Source: Vairimorpha ceranae (Eukaryota > Microsporidia > Nosematidae). Taken from it: a stretch of 64,000 bases of DNA. The stretch lies in assembly GCF_000988165.1 (NCBI RefSeq), contig NW_020169302.1, positions 55,806-119,805 of the forward strand, in the 5' to 3' direction. Of the stretch, positions 18,118 to 28,730 are shown one piece after another; position 1 is the stretch's first letter, and every line of letters begins with the position of its first letter. Below the pieces are notes generated by a model. The model worked only from the letters and a program-made list of their open reading frames with translations, had not been told where the DNA came from and searched no databases. Both the position numbers and the translations under genes were made by a program.

Positions 18118-21100
18118 ATGACAGAGAATTTAGAAGATTTGGAATTACAGTTTAAATTTCAAGAATATTTATTTAGTGATAAGGTTGAAGGATACATTTT
18201 TAACTATCAACTTATAACTGGTGACATTTTACCATCTTATGGTAAAATATATTTTATATCTAAAGATATTCAAAATTTTTTTATAAAGGTACCATTTTAC
18301 TATTCACTACTAATTGAATGTATAAATATAAGTGATGTTCAAGAATACTTAAAGATTAAATATGCAGAGGGATATCATCATTATGAACTTGTTGAAAGAT
18401 TTGATATTGAAGAATACAATCATTTAAATAAACCGAAAAAAATGTTTTTAAAGGTTTTTATAAAAAACCAGGCAATTTACAGTAAAATTGTTAGAGATCT
18501 AAAACAAATAGTGTTGCGAAATAAAAATAATCGAAGCATCAACGATGTCTATAAAGAAATGATGTATTCTGAAGACGAAAATAAATTTGATGTAAAAACA
18601 AATATTTTAAATATCTATGATTTTGACATACCATCCGAAATTTTATTCGCAGAGATGTATAAAATAAGAGTTGGATGTTGGTTTGAATTCTCATACAACG
18701 GCGAAGTACATATTATTTCTGCGGTAAACATGTTAAAGATTCCTAATTTTAGAAAATTGGCTTTCAGTATTATAACTACAAATCAAGATTATTTAAATCC
18801 AGATTCAAACACAGATCAAGCAATAATGATTTCTGTTAAAACAGATACAACTAATATTTTGTTAATTAATCAAAACATTATTAAGGAGAATTTAAATGAA
18901 TTAGAATATACTTATGGTAATGAATCCAATATATTTACAATATACAATGTTAGTTGTGAAGAAGATCTTCTTTTAAAATTTATTGAAATAATACAAATAT
19001 ATAAACCACATATATTGATTACATATAACGGCAATTTATTTGATTTTTCATTTATTGAAACTAGACTTCTAAAATACGGACTTATAATGAAAAATCTTAT
19101 AGGAATTACGCGCATTTTTGATTATTTCTCTTGTCCATTTATACTTCATTTTGATTGTTTTACATGGATATCTAAATACGGAAATATACCGTATAAAAAT
19201 TTTACCTTAGAAATTGCAGCGAAACATATGTTAGATATTTCAATTGATAATCTTGTACAGAGTAAAATAAAATTTTTTGGTGACAAAAGATTTTGTGCAT
19301 TAGTAAATAGCATAGTAAAAGAGGTTTTGGTTGTTTATGATATTTTTAATCAAAAAATTTTTTACCAAACATTTTCATTAGCTACTATTGTGCCTTTTCC
19401 CATTTGTAAGATAATTAGTGAAATTTTAGAATTTTTATATGAAAGTATTTTAATTGTAGAATCTTTAAATTGCTCACTTTTAATACCAAGCATTAATCAG
19501 AAAACCAAATTTAAAATCCAGAACGGAAAAATTATTAATAAATTAACTAATAATACTTTAAATCCCTTTTGTACAAAGGAAGGAATTTTTAGAGCTGATT
19601 TTGAACATAATTTTATACTTAAAGATGAAGAGTTTGAATATATTTGCAAAAATATAGATATTTTTCTTAAAGATTTTAGAAATGAAATAGATTACAATTC
19701 CATTAAAACGTCAATTATTGATAATTTAACAAAACTTAATACCGGCTTAAATACAAAAGGTAATATATATCACATCGATATAAAATCTTTATATACAGAT
19801 ATAATTTTGGCATTGCGCCTACAGCCAACTTCATTTGTAACCAAAAATACTTGTATCAGATGTGATTTTTATAAAAATGAATTTAATTGCATTCTTCATT
19901 TAGATTGGCAAGCTAAAGTAGACTATTTTTTACTTGAACCAGATGAATTTAAACAAGTTAAAAAAGATGTCATTGATGACTATAACAAGAAATATCATAA
20001 AGATGACGGTTATAAATTAGAAAATTCTGTTAAAAAGTATAAAACTGAAGCTTCTAATTATTCTAATTTTGATGACTTATCGACTGACATGCAAAAAAAA
20101 ATTTTAAGAAATAAGATAGAAGATTATTCGTGTGAAAAAAATAAAAAGTCTTCATACAAAGTAATTGAAAATTTTCAATCTATTGTATGTCAGCTAGAAT
20201 TTTCTTTTATGCTTAATGTATTGAAAAAATTTAAAGAATATTTTATTTTGTACAAAAACAATCTTGAAAATATTAAAAAAGAGCTAAAAGAAAATTATAG
20301 TTCAGAGAATTTAAAAAAGAGTAAATTAACATCTTCCATATACTGGGCACATGAATATCTCTACAATTCATTTTGTAAATATATTTATTATGAAGGCGCT
20401 AGATGGTATTCAACAGAAATGACAATAATATTGGATAGTATCGCTACTGAGATTATAAAAAATTGTACTACTTTGTTAAACAAATTTTCTCTTCCTTTGA
20501 TTGTAAATTCAGAAAGTATTTGGACATTGTTACCTTTTACATTCCCTCAAGAAGTTGAATTTAAATCAGGTAAAAAATTTAATTTTCTTGAAAGCTTCAT
20601 TAATTTTAAAATTTTAAAGAATTTAAAACAGCAAGTCAAATGGAAAAATGAATGTAAAGAAATAGAAGATAAAATTAATTTTAATATTTATGGCCCATTT
20701 AAAGCTTTAATAGTGCCTAGTACATTACAAGAAAATAATCATTTAAGATCGAGATATCTAGCACTAAATTTTGATGGTACTATATATAAAAAATCTAGTC
20801 TTTACGAAAAAAAAGATTTTGATTTTTTATCAAATTTACAAAAAAAGTTATATTTATCATTTAATTATGGAAATAACTTAGAAGAATGTTATTGCAATTT
20901 ATCTAAAATTATTAGAGAATCCTTAGATGTTATTGATAATAAGGGGTGTTTTCTAACCACGAATGAAATATGTAGTCTTTTCAGTCAATATAATATATTG
21001 AAAAACAATGGTTTAGAAGTTGCTGATAAAAACAATATTGCATTTCATATTGCTCAAAAAATAACAGAGATTATTGATTCCCAGTATTATTTTAATTTTT

Positions 21101-23394
21101 TAGAAGATAAATATATAATATCTATTTATCCATTAAATGAACCTATTTATAATAGAACAATTCCTATTTCCGTGTTCGAAACACAAGAAAATAAACATTT
21201 GATTAAAAAATGGTGCAAATTAGATAAAGAGTTAGATATTAGAGAAATAATCGATTGGAATTATTATAAAAGTTGCATAGAAGAGACTGTTATAAAACTT
21301 ATTGTTTTGCCTTCTAGAGGTCAACAAGCTGGAAATTATTTTCCATTCTTAAAAGTCTCAAATAATGTGTACAAAATAACCACTAAGACAGATTTATCGG
21401 AATATTTACTTTTAAAAAAGGATAATGTTAATAAATTACCTAGCATAATACCAATTAAAAAAGAAATTATACAAGACAAATACTGGTTATATTATAACAA
21501 AATAAAAGAGCAGAATGGATTGATTAAAATTCAAACGACAGGTGATAATTATACTTTTATTTTTAGTTCTAAAAAAAATGTACACAAACCTATTTCTAAA
21601 ACTATTTATTTTAAGGCAGAAAAGATTTTTTATTTGGGCCATTCTGTAAAATTTGACAAAAAGATTTTACCAGAAACAAATACATTAGAAAAGATATCGT
21701 TTATAAATGATAGTGAAAATAATGTATTCAATTTTCTTACAAATACACTTATTACAGATGTATACAATTCACATGTTCCTTCTATTTTTCAATGTCGATT
21801 TGAGGAATTTAAAATATCAAAAAATTTATCTTTTTCTGTATTAACTACCTTTCATTATGATAATTCAATTATTTATGTATTTAGTAAAAATGGAAAGTAT
21901 ACCTTTATTTCTAATTTTAAGCATTCTAAAATCCAAAATATTAATATTAATGATTTTTTATCGAAACATGTTAGTGGCTTAATTGTTATTAACAGATTTG
22001 ATAAAAATTTTGACACTTTGTTGAAACTGTGTGAAAAATATAATACAATTGTTGATCAAGTTCATAAAAAGTTATTTTTATGTAATTTTTCAAAATTATT
22101 AGAAACGCATAAAAATTTACATAAAGAGATACTTTCAAATATAAAAATGAAACAAGAATTATGCGCATATGCAAATATTCCTTTTGGAAATAATGATATT
22201 AATATACTTGATTATATTTTATATAAAAATATAACAGAGCTTAATGGTGTCTTATCACATCCAGGTGATGAATCTTTTAGATTATATAAAAATGAAAAAA
22301 TTATATCAGGTTACTATAATCAATATACTATTCAGTTTGAATGTGTAGGATCTTTAATATTATCTATTTTAGAATATAAGTTTTTACTTGATCAGCAAAT
22401 GTATCAAGAACTTGAAAGTATTGAATTTAAATCTTTGTATAACATTATTAAGAATTTATTTGTAGATAGTAGTAAGAATATCTTAGGTGCTAGTTTATTA
22501 CTTAATAAAGTTGAAAACTGGATTCGTCGTGATTCAAATTTACTTTCTGCAAAAATTAGAAATATGGTTAGTTTTTTACATCAGAGATATTTATTCAATA
22601 TTATTGCTTTTTTTAAAGAAATAAAAATTAAAATGGTTTATGTCAGTTGTAACATTATGTGTATTGATTTGGAAAAAGATACCAAAGAAGGAGCTGCTTA
22701 TGTTTTTGATAATTGCAAAAAATTAATTCAAGAAAAAAAGGAATTTTTACATTTAAATTTAAGACAATTAAGAATTTTTGAAAAACTTTTGATTGTTGAT
22801 CCAAACATTTATTTTTATCAAAAGAATGGTGATATTTTTAATTCTAGCGAAATAAAGATGCCTATTGATTTTATTAAAAGATATTTTGATAATGAAAAGC
22901 TTAAAAATGAATATATATATGATTTAGTGACAAAAGTAGATATTGATGTTGCAAATTTAATTATTACAGCTTTGTCTTTTAAATCAGACATGGAATATGT
23001 TATTTCAAATTGTAAGAAGTTATTAAAGATAGATGACTTTTTAGAATCAGGAAAATATCTTGAAATGGTTATTTTATGTAAAAAATGCAACACAGAGAAT
23101 ATTTTAAGAAATAAATGCATAAAGTGCATGTCAATTTATGAAAAAGATAGTATTTTTCAGGTTATCGATAAACATTTTAATTATTTTATTAATCTAGCTT
23201 TAAGCCATGATATTTATTGCAATAAATGCAGTTCTATAAATGAAAAGATGTTAGTTGAATATTGCGATTGTGGAGGACAATATGCAAAAAAAGATTATAG
23301 TAAAGAATTTTTAACTATTCTCAATAAGATTACTGATAAAGATATCAAACAATCTTATAAAAAGAAACTTAAATTTTATCAAATAAATTTATAA
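18118..23394 (+). CDS. POL2: DNA polymerase epsilon large subunit, predicted catalytically inactive
   Basis: An uninterrupted 1,758-residue frame; ATG 18118 follows CCC (18114-18116). It aligns by eye with Pol2 from end to end: the N-domain, DQAIMISV, TYNGNLFDF, GARWYSTEM (motif B flank), the thumb (DIREIIDWNYYKSCI), then the Pol2-specific C-terminal half. The end carries CysA (C1654, C1657, C1667, C1670) and CysB (C1701, C1704, C1716, C1718). Catalytic residues are replaced. Exo I FDIET is FSIIT (S217, I219), exo III YxxxD is SIVKE (E402), the motif B Lys is E746, and motif C DTD is NSE (797-799). Exo II D309 and motif A D554 remain. The C-terminal half, needed in yeast for helicase assembly, is retained. 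Yeast Pol2 is 2,222 residues. Confidence 0.9.
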   Translation: MTENLEDLELQFKFQEYLFSDKVEGYIFNYQLITGDILPSYGKIYFISKDIQNFFIKVPFYYSLLIECINISDVQEYLKIKYAEGYHHYELVERFDIEEYNHLNKPKKMFLKVFIKNQAIYSKIVRDLKQIVLRNKNNRSINDVYKEMMYSEDENKFDVKTNILNIYDFDIPSEILFAEMYKIRVGCWFEFSYNGEVHIISAVNMLKIPNFRKLAFSIITTNQDYLNPDSNTDQAIMISVKTDTTNILLINQNIIKENLNELEYTYGNESNIFTIYNVSCEEDLLLKFIEIIQIYKPHILITYNGNLFDFSFIETRLLKYGLIMKNLIGITRIFDYFSCPFILHFDCFTWISKYGNIPYKNFTLEIAAKHMLDISIDNLVQSKIKFFGDKRFCALVNSIVKEVLVVYDIFNQKIFYQTFSLATIVPFPICKIISEILEFLYESILIVESLNCSLLIPSINQKTKFKIQNGKIINKLTNNTLNPFCTKEGIFRADFEHNFILKDEEFEYICKNIDIFLKDFRNEIDYNSIKTSIIDNLTKLNTGLNTKGNIYHIDIKSLYTDIILALRLQPTSFVTKNTCIRCDFYKNEFNCILHLDWQAKVDYFLLEPDEFKQVKKDVIDDYNKKYHKDDGYKLENSVKKYKTEASNYSNFDDLSTDMQKKILRNKIEDYSCEKNKKSSYKVIENFQSIVCQLEFSFMLNVLKKFKEYFILYKNNLENIKKELKENYSSENLKKSKLTSSIYWAHEYLYNSFCKYIYYEGARWYSTEMTIILDSIATEIIKNCTTLLNKFSLPLIVNSESIWTLLPFTFPQEVEFKSGKKFNFLESFINFKILKNLKQQVKWKNECKEIEDKINFNIYGPFKALIVPSTLQENNHLRSRYLALNFDGTIYKKSSLYEKKDFDFLSNLQKKLYLSFNYGNNLEECYCNLSKIIRESLDVIDNKGCFLTTNEICSLFSQYNILKNNGLEVADKNNIAFHIAQKITEIIDSQYYFNFLEDKYIISIYPLNEPIYNRTIPISVFETQENKHLIKKWCKLDKELDIREIIDWNYYKSCIEETVIKLIVLPSRGQQAGNYFPFLKVSNNVYKITTKTDLSEYLLLKKDNVNKLPSIIPIKKEIIQDKYWLYYNKIKEQNGLIKIQTTGDNYTFIFSSKKNVHKPISKTIYFKAEKIFYLGHSVKFDKKILPETNTLEKISFINDSENNVFNFLTNTLITDVYNSHVPSIFQCRFEEFKISKNLSFSVLTTFHYDNSIIYVFSKNGKYTFISNFKHSKIQNININDFLSKHVSGLIVINRFDKNFDTLLKLCEKYNTIVDQVHKKLFLCNFSKLLETHKNLHKEILSNIKMKQELCAYANIPFGNNDINILDYILYKNITELNGVLSHPGDESFRLYKNEKIISGYYNQYTIQFECVGSLILSILEYKFLLDQQMYQELESIEFKSLYNIIKNLFVDSSKNILGASLLLNKVENWIRRDSNLLSAKIRNMVSFLHQRYLFNIIAFFKEIKIKMVYVSCNIMCIDLEKDTKEGAAYVFDNCKKLIQEKKEFLHLNLRQLRIFEKLLIVDPNIYFYQKNGDIFNSSEIKMPIDFIKRYFDNEKLKNEYIYDLVTKVDIDVANLIITALSFKSDMEYVISNCKKLLKIDDFLESGKYLEMVILCKKCNTENILRNKCIKCMSIYEKDSIFQVIDKHFNYFINLALSHDIYCNKCSSINEKMLVEYCDCGGQYAKKDYSKEFLTILNKITDKDIKQSYKKKLKFYQINL

Positions 23395-23504
23395 TCTAAA
23401 TATTTATTTAAAGCATAAATGTTAAGGTACAAATATTTTTTACAATAAACAAATTTATGATAATTTTGTACTTTTTTGTATGTATTTATTACCCAAATTT
23501 ATAA

Positions 23505-25247
23505 ATGAGTGATAATTATGTTCAAACAGATATCCTAGATTATATAGATATTCTAAAATATAAATACACACCATCTAGGACTTTTATTACATACATAGAA
23601 AATTTTGGTTCTCTTTGTGTTTCAATTTCTGTACAGAAAGATTATCTTTATGCTTTTTGTAGATCCATCCTTGGCTTAAAAGAATTTAAATACTTTAATG
23701 ACGACTCTTCTGAAAAAAGTATATTACTTAGAGCTGTTTATGAATATTTTCAACTGTTTGTTAAAAACTGGGATATTCAAATAAACACAAAACCAAGATT
23801 TTTTGACACATTACTTTCATTTGTAAGTTTTAATCTTTATTCAATAGGTACATCAATAACAAGTAATTCTCTAAGCAGTTTAGTACAAGTTAATATCCTA
23901 TCAAATATACATAATTTCAAGATAGAAGTTCTAAGAAACAGGTTCATAGAATTAAACTACTTTTATGCAGAAGAAATAGAAAACTTTATTTTAAGGGACT
24001 TTTTAGACATTGAAATTAAATCAACAAAAAAAGAAGTAATAAACCATTTTAACGAAATAATAGTCACATCTGAAGATTTAGGAAAAACGCAAATAGAATA
24101 TGAAGATTTAGAAAATGGTCCAGAAATAATTATCAAAGAATTTATTTACAGCGAAATAGAAGTTTTACAAATTGTCAATAAAACGTATTATGACGAAATA
24201 TTAAAGTTTAAAGATAGGCTTCCCGCGTTTAAGTATAATGAATATTTTAAGGATATTGAAGATTTTTTCAATTTGTCTAAATTACTTGTTAAATCTCTTG
24301 TAAGAGCATTTTATCAATATAAGTATCCGTCTGTGAGTCATACACTAGCTGATATTTTTATTACGGAAAAATCTACCAGTGACAAAAGTCACAAAATAAA
24401 ATTTGTAAATGAGGAAAAAGACATAGTAGAAAAATTTACGAGAATATTAGTAGATAATGGTGACTATTTTGATTTTTACAGAAATATTGTCAGTGGACAT
24501 AAAAATATATTAAAAAATTGTAATATTAAAGGGGCAAATTTAATAAATCTATCAGATACATATAATATTATTTTACAGAGACTTACTAAATTTGACCTAC
24601 TTTTTTCGCGAATATTAAAATACACAGATCCCAAATCGCACGGATACGATTTATTGAAAACATTTAAGCTAAAATTAAAAAAATTTGTCGTTTTTCTTGA
24701 CGACTTGCTTGACGAACAATGTAAAAAGGAAAGAACGTGGGATCTTTGTATTAAACATCAGTTAATTGATGTAAAGGGTAATTTTATTGATGAAATTACT
24801 TCTAACGGACTTATGTTTATTTTACTTGCTGATTATATTCTTATTGTTGAAAATGACAAGTTAATAGATTTTTTAAATGTGAAAAATTTAGACGTTCATG
24901 AAAATGGAAAAAAATCGTTTTTTATTATCACGAATAAAAAGATAAACATCGATTTACATTATCATTTTGAATTGGAAAATTACAAAATGTATGTTATTAA
25001 ATGTATTTGTTTAAGTAAAGGGATAAGAGATAGATTTGTATTAAACGTACGACAATCAAGAAAAAAGTATAGTACTAATCAGCAAGTAATAGTTAAAACA
25101 ATAGTAAAAAATTTAGAAACGTATTCTATTCCTTTTTTATATAAAAAAGATGAAGAGTGGATTCTTATGAAATATAAGTTTATTATGGAAGAAGTGTTAA
25201 ATGCTAATGAAAACAATGAAATAGTTAATATGAATGAATTGGATTAA
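23505..25247 (+). CDS. Rho guanine-nucleotide exchange factor (DH-PH-like)
   Basis: A 580-residue protein. The middle (about 210-400) looks like a Dbl-homology domain. It opens with a CR1-like helix IYSEIEVLQIVNKTYYDEIL. Its last helix follows the CR3 pattern LTKFDLLFSRILKYT. Beta-rich sequence after about residue 410 (RTWDLCIKHQLIDVKG; LMFILLADYILIVEN) fits a PH domain. It would activate a Rho GTPase, upstream of exocyst, formin and wall or polarity control. The start is ATG 23505 with ACCC upstream. The call rests on motif pattern, not a search. It lies 110 bases after POL2, same strand. Confidence 0.7.
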   Translation: MSDNYVQTDILDYIDILKYKYTPSRTFITYIENFGSLCVSISVQKDYLYAFCRSILGLKEFKYFNDDSSEKSILLRAVYEYFQLFVKNWDIQINTKPRFFDTLLSFVSFNLYSIGTSITSNSLSSLVQVNILSNIHNFKIEVLRNRFIELNYFYAEEIENFILRDFLDIEIKSTKKEVINHFNEIIVTSEDLGKTQIEYEDLENGPEIIIKEFIYSEIEVLQIVNKTYYDEILKFKDRLPAFKYNEYFKDIEDFFNLSKLLVKSLVRAFYQYKYPSVSHTLADIFITEKSTSDKSHKIKFVNEEKDIVEKFTRILVDNGDYFDFYRNIVSGHKNILKNCNIKGANLINLSDTYNIILQRLTKFDLLFSRILKYTDPKSHGYDLLKTFKLKLKKFVVFLDDLLDEQCKKERTWDLCIKHQLIDVKGNFIDEITSNGLMFILLADYILIVENDKLIDFLNVKNLDVHENGKKSFFIITNKKINIDLHYHFELENYKMYVIKCICLSKGIRDRFVLNVRQSRKKYSTNQQVIVKTIVKNLETYSIPFLYKKDEEWILMKYKFIMEEVLNANENNEIVNMNELD

Positions 25248-25491
25248 AGTTATTTACTTGTAATACTTAATATTGATTTTTATTAGCAGTTTAGTAAAAT
25301 GATTTTATTTCTAAATATTATTAAGACATTGTATTTAAAATATTGAATTTTACACGTTAATATTTTTCTGTGCATAAAAAATATCAAACAGTATCACAAG
25401 TGCTTGAGCGATAAAAAACTTAAGTATTTTTTATGCAAATACAATGCAATCTACATGTGCATAATAATTAAAAATTTATTATCCTTCATTT

Positions 25492-26199
25492 ATGAATTCA
25501 GATCTTTTGGAATTTCATCAGTTTTGTAAGGAAGAACATTTTAAATTGCTAGATAAATACAATCTTCTCTACTACGGTTTTGGTTGTAAAAAAAATATTT
25601 TAAGAAAAATGTTTCCTGAGGCACTACAATTTGATATGAATGTTTATACCTTAAATGATATACTTCTTGAACTAAATATAAAATATAATACTAATTATAA
25701 ACATCTATCTGAATTTAATTGTAGAGAAATTATTATTTTATTAGATTTTAATTTTAAATATGCATGCAATTTTTATTTTACGTCTTTTAGACTTATATTT
25801 ACATTAGAAAAAATAAATAAAGAAATATCTTCCGAAGATTTACAAAATCTTAATATTATTTTGAGAGATTTAACGACTTACGAAGATTATGGAATTGACA
25901 CTATAGAACATAAAGAAGTAAATATTGAAGGATATCTTAATGTTATAAGAAATGGATCAAAAAATAGCAAAATATCTTTTAAACATCTACTAGAATTTAA
26001 TAAACCTACTGTACCTGTTGTAGATTTATTTAATAAAATAAAAAAAAATCTTATGATTATAAGAAAGAATTTATTGTTTAATTTTTTGAGTGAATTTATT
26101 GAGCATAAAATGATAAAAATTAAGGATCAACAAAATATAGAAATTTTAATAGATTTAAAATATTTTAAAGATCTTATTGATGAATGTAATAAAAATTAG
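25492..26199 (+). CDS. ORC2: Origin recognition complex subunit 2
   Basis: A reduced ORC2 of 235 residues (yeast 620). The signature NLLYYGFGCKKNIL (about 24-37) matches the ORC2 LLFYGlGSKr motif of the AAA+-like domain. The IIILLDFNFKYACNFYFTS and FRLIFTLEKIN stretches fit later strands, and a winged-helix-like tail follows. The N-terminal disordered half of other ORC2 proteins is missing. It helps load MCM helicase at replication origins. It lies downstream of the POL2 gene on the same strand, with the RhoGEF between. The ATG has TTATCCTTCATTT before it, a weak C-signal. Confidence 0.85.
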   Translation: MNSDLLEFHQFCKEEHFKLLDKYNLLYYGFGCKKNILRKMFPEALQFDMNVYTLNDILLELNIKYNTNYKHLSEFNCREIIILLDFNFKYACNFYFTSFRLIFTLEKINKEISSEDLQNLNIILRDLTTYEDYGIDTIEHKEVNIEGYLNVIRNGSKNSKISFKHLLEFNKPTVPVVDLFNKIKKNLMIIRKNLLFNFLSEFIEHKMIKIKDQQNIEILIDLKYFKDLIDECNKN

Positions 26200-26355
26200 A
26201 AAAAAATGTACCAATAATAAATAAATATTTTACTATTGAAAATTTATATGATTTGTTTTTGACTATTTTTGCATAAACTTAATAGCTTCGAAACAAAATT
26301 AAGGGTAAAAAAATAAAAGTGTTAATACAAACAAACTTTCAATAAAATCAGTATT

Positions 26356-27393
26356 TTATTTCTTACATAGGCGATAGCCAAAAAGTACTGTATATATAAA
26401 TATTGTATAAAAAAATGGTGCCCATTCCGAATGAACGTATATTATTTCATACTTAAATGTATCATTTTCTTTTTTAATTTTTTGTGTTAACATTTTAAAT
26501 TCACATAAAGATGAAATTCTTTTGTTTTTTAGTTTTTTATAAACCTTGAAAATATCATCTTTAATTTTAAATCTTTTATAAATAAAATTTTTATCATTAT
26601 AATTTTCTATGTAATCTAAATAAAATACAAAACCTACCCTGTCTGTAAAATCCGTTAATGTTTTTGTGTATGTGTAATAATCCTGTGGATATTTCTTGTA
26701 AGGATTTACTAACATTGTAATATCTATAATTCCATCAGCATCTCCATTAAGAGATTCTTTTATAAGATTAAATCCTGTAACACGGGGCAATAAAACTTCT
26801 GTGGGTCGAAATATCTGTCCATTAAGAATACATGGATTTTTATCCATGTATTCTTTACACACTTGACTGCTTACAGAATCTAAATAAGTACCTTCAGGAA
26901 AAAATAAAAGATCATATTCATTATTTTTCTTAAGCCTTTTTATTCCTTCACTAATAATTTCTCTATCTTTTTCGAGTTTTCTATTTAAAAAAATGTATCC
27001 AAAGTATTTCATGCCATATCCAAGCAAAGGAATATTTCTAAGACTATTTTTTAAAATAATGCATATATTATCAAATCTTTTTAGTCGATAAAGTACTGTA
27101 AAAAGCATAAGCCAGTCATATTCAGTTAAATGATTAGATATCACAATATTCTTAGTTTTTCTTAAAATTTTGGGATCATAATAAATATAAATTGGTTTTG
27201 GAAATAAAAATGACAGGACAGATATTGTTAAATGAAACCAAATTCTTTTTATGTATTTTGTAGCATCTCCAACTCTTAATAATGTTATGATAATCAATAA
27301 AAAACCTAACAATATAATTCCTTCGAAATAAAAAATCATTACCACACCAAACAATAAAAAATTTGCAATTCTTTTTATTTTGGAAAGCAGCAT
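26356..27393 (-). CDS. Membrane glycerophospholipid acyltransferase (AGPAT/LCLAT1-like)
   Basis: A PlsC-family acyltransferase of 345 residues. The catalytic NHX4D motif is SNHLTEYD (N87, H88, D93) and the substrate-binding motif is FFPEGT (164-169). Hydrophobic spans near 10-40 and 50-70 and a C-terminal one (about 325-340) anchor it in the ER. The long C-terminal half (a VTGFNLI segment, IIDITMLVNPYKKYP) resembles LCLAT1/AGPAT5 rather than bacterial PlsC. The likely reaction is acylation of lysophosphatidate or another lysophospholipid. Substrate is not decided by sequence. Confidence 0.88.
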   Translation of the reverse strand: MLLSKIKRIANFLLFGVVMIFYFEGIILLGFLLIIITLLRVGDATKYIKRIWFHLTISVLSFLFPKPIYIYYDPKILRKTKNIVISNHLTEYDWLMLFTVLYRLKRFDNICIILKNSLRNIPLLGYGMKYFGYIFLNRKLEKDREIISEGIKRLKKNNEYDLLFFPEGTYLDSVSSQVCKEYMDKNPCILNGQIFRPTEVLLPRVTGFNLIKESLNGDADGIIDITMLVNPYKKYPQDYYTYTKTLTDFTDRVGFVFYLDYIENYNDKNFIYKRFKIKDDIFKVYKKLKNKRISSLCEFKMLTQKIKKENDTFKYEIIYVHSEWAPFFYTIFIYTVLFGYRLCKK

Positions 27394-27499
27394 AAATTAG
27401 GAGAATTTTGAAAACTTATATAAAAAAGGAGATAAACGTCAAATACCTTAAAAAGATATTAAATCATAAAAATGATTTATCGAAGAAACATCATTTTAA

Positions 27500-28693
27500 T
27501 TAAGTGAAATATATTAATTTTGATTTCTTCCTTGACAGCACTTCTAATATACCATCCATAAAATCATTTTGAGAGATTTGTGTTTTATCTTTTTTAAGAG
27601 CCGCCATTCCCGCTTCAACACACACAGCTTTACATTGTGCACCATTAAACCCTTCAGTACTTCTAGATATTTCATCAAAATTCACAAGAGGATCAATATT
27701 CATTCTTCGCGAATGTATCTGTAATATACGTTTTCTTCCTTCAGAATTCGGTAAAGGGAACTCGATTTTCCTATCAAGTCGCCCGCTTCGAAGAAGTGCT
27801 GGATCTAAAATATCCACACGATTCGTAGCAGCAATAATCTTGACATTATCATGCGAGGTAAACCCATCCAATTGATTAAGTAATTCTAACATAGTTCTTT
27901 GCACTTCCCTATCACCTGTCTTATCAGATGCAACTCTTTTAGTACCAATAGCATCAATTTCATCAATAAAAATAATAGTGGGTGACTTTTCTTTAGCTAA
28001 AGCAAAGGCATCTCTAACAAGCCTGGCACCATCTCCTATGTACATTTGTACCAATTGCGGGCCAGCCAATTTAAGAAATGTCGCATTTGTCTTACTTGCA
28101 CATGCCCTCGCCATTAATGTTTTACCTGTTCCAGGAGGACCATACATTAATACACCTTTAGGTGGTTTAATTTTTAATCGAGCAAATCTTTCTGGATGTG
28201 TAAGAGGAAGGACAATGGCTTCATTCAGTTCTTCAATTTGTCTTTCTAACCCACCAATGTCTTCATAAGTTTCATCTGGTTTAGTATCCAATTCCATAGC
28301 TTTCACTTTAGTGTCATAATTAGGAGGCAGTTTTTCAAAAATAATATTTGTTTCTTTATGCAGAGCTACAGGGTCACCAGGCTTCAATTCATTTTCATTT
28401 ACAAGGCCCAACATAGGCAGGTAAGACGTAATTCTTGTAGATGTATTAACAACACCGGTTCCATTATTTAGCAATTCTACCAAGGTACCAACTAGAAAAG
28501 GTAATTGTTTATTTATTCGAATTTTTTCCATATTCTCATAAACTTGTGAAGACTTAGTAGCGGTGTCATGTTTAATGCTATTTACTCTGCTTTGCAAAAT
28601 TCTTGTCTCAGAAATTATTAATTTAGTTCTTTCTGCTATTTCTTCAATAGATCTATTTTCATACTCATTATCATACTTTTTAAGTTCTTCCAT
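27500..28693 (-). CDS. RPT5: 26S proteasome regulatory ATPase Rpt5
   Basis: AAA ATPase of the 19S base, 397 residues. It has an N-terminal coiled coil, an OB domain (about 65-125), Walker A GPPGTGKT (185-192), Walker [12 protein letters not shown] and the arginine-finger region [15 protein letters not shown]. The body is closest to Rpt5 ([29 protein letters not shown]). The C-terminus is KSKLIYFT: the usual HbYX tail of Rpt5 has Y at the penultimate place, here F. ACCC lies upstream of the ATG at 28693 on the minus strand. It unfolds substrates for the 20S core. Confidence 0.95.
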   Translation of the reverse strand: MEELKKYDNEYENRSIEEIAERTKLIISETRILQSRVNSIKHDTATKSSQVYENMEKIRINKQLPFLVGTLVELLNNGTGVVNTSTRITSYLPMLGLVNENELKPGDPVALHKETNIIFEKLPPNYDTKVKAMELDTKPDETYEDIGGLERQIEELNEAIVLPLTHPERFARLKIKPPKGVLMYGPPGTGKTLMARACASKTNATFLKLAGPQLVQMYIGDGARLVRDAFALAKEKSPTIIFIDEIDAIGTKRVASDKTGDREVQRTMLELLNQLDGFTSHDNVKIIAATNRVDILDPALLRSGRLDRKIEFPLPNSEGRKRILQIHSRRMNIDPLVNFDEISRSTEGFNGAQCKAVCVEAGMAALKKDKTQISQNDFMDGILEVLSRKKSKLIYFT

Positions 28694-28730
28694 AATTATA
28701 AGAAGGGTGTAATTGTATAATTTTTATCCC

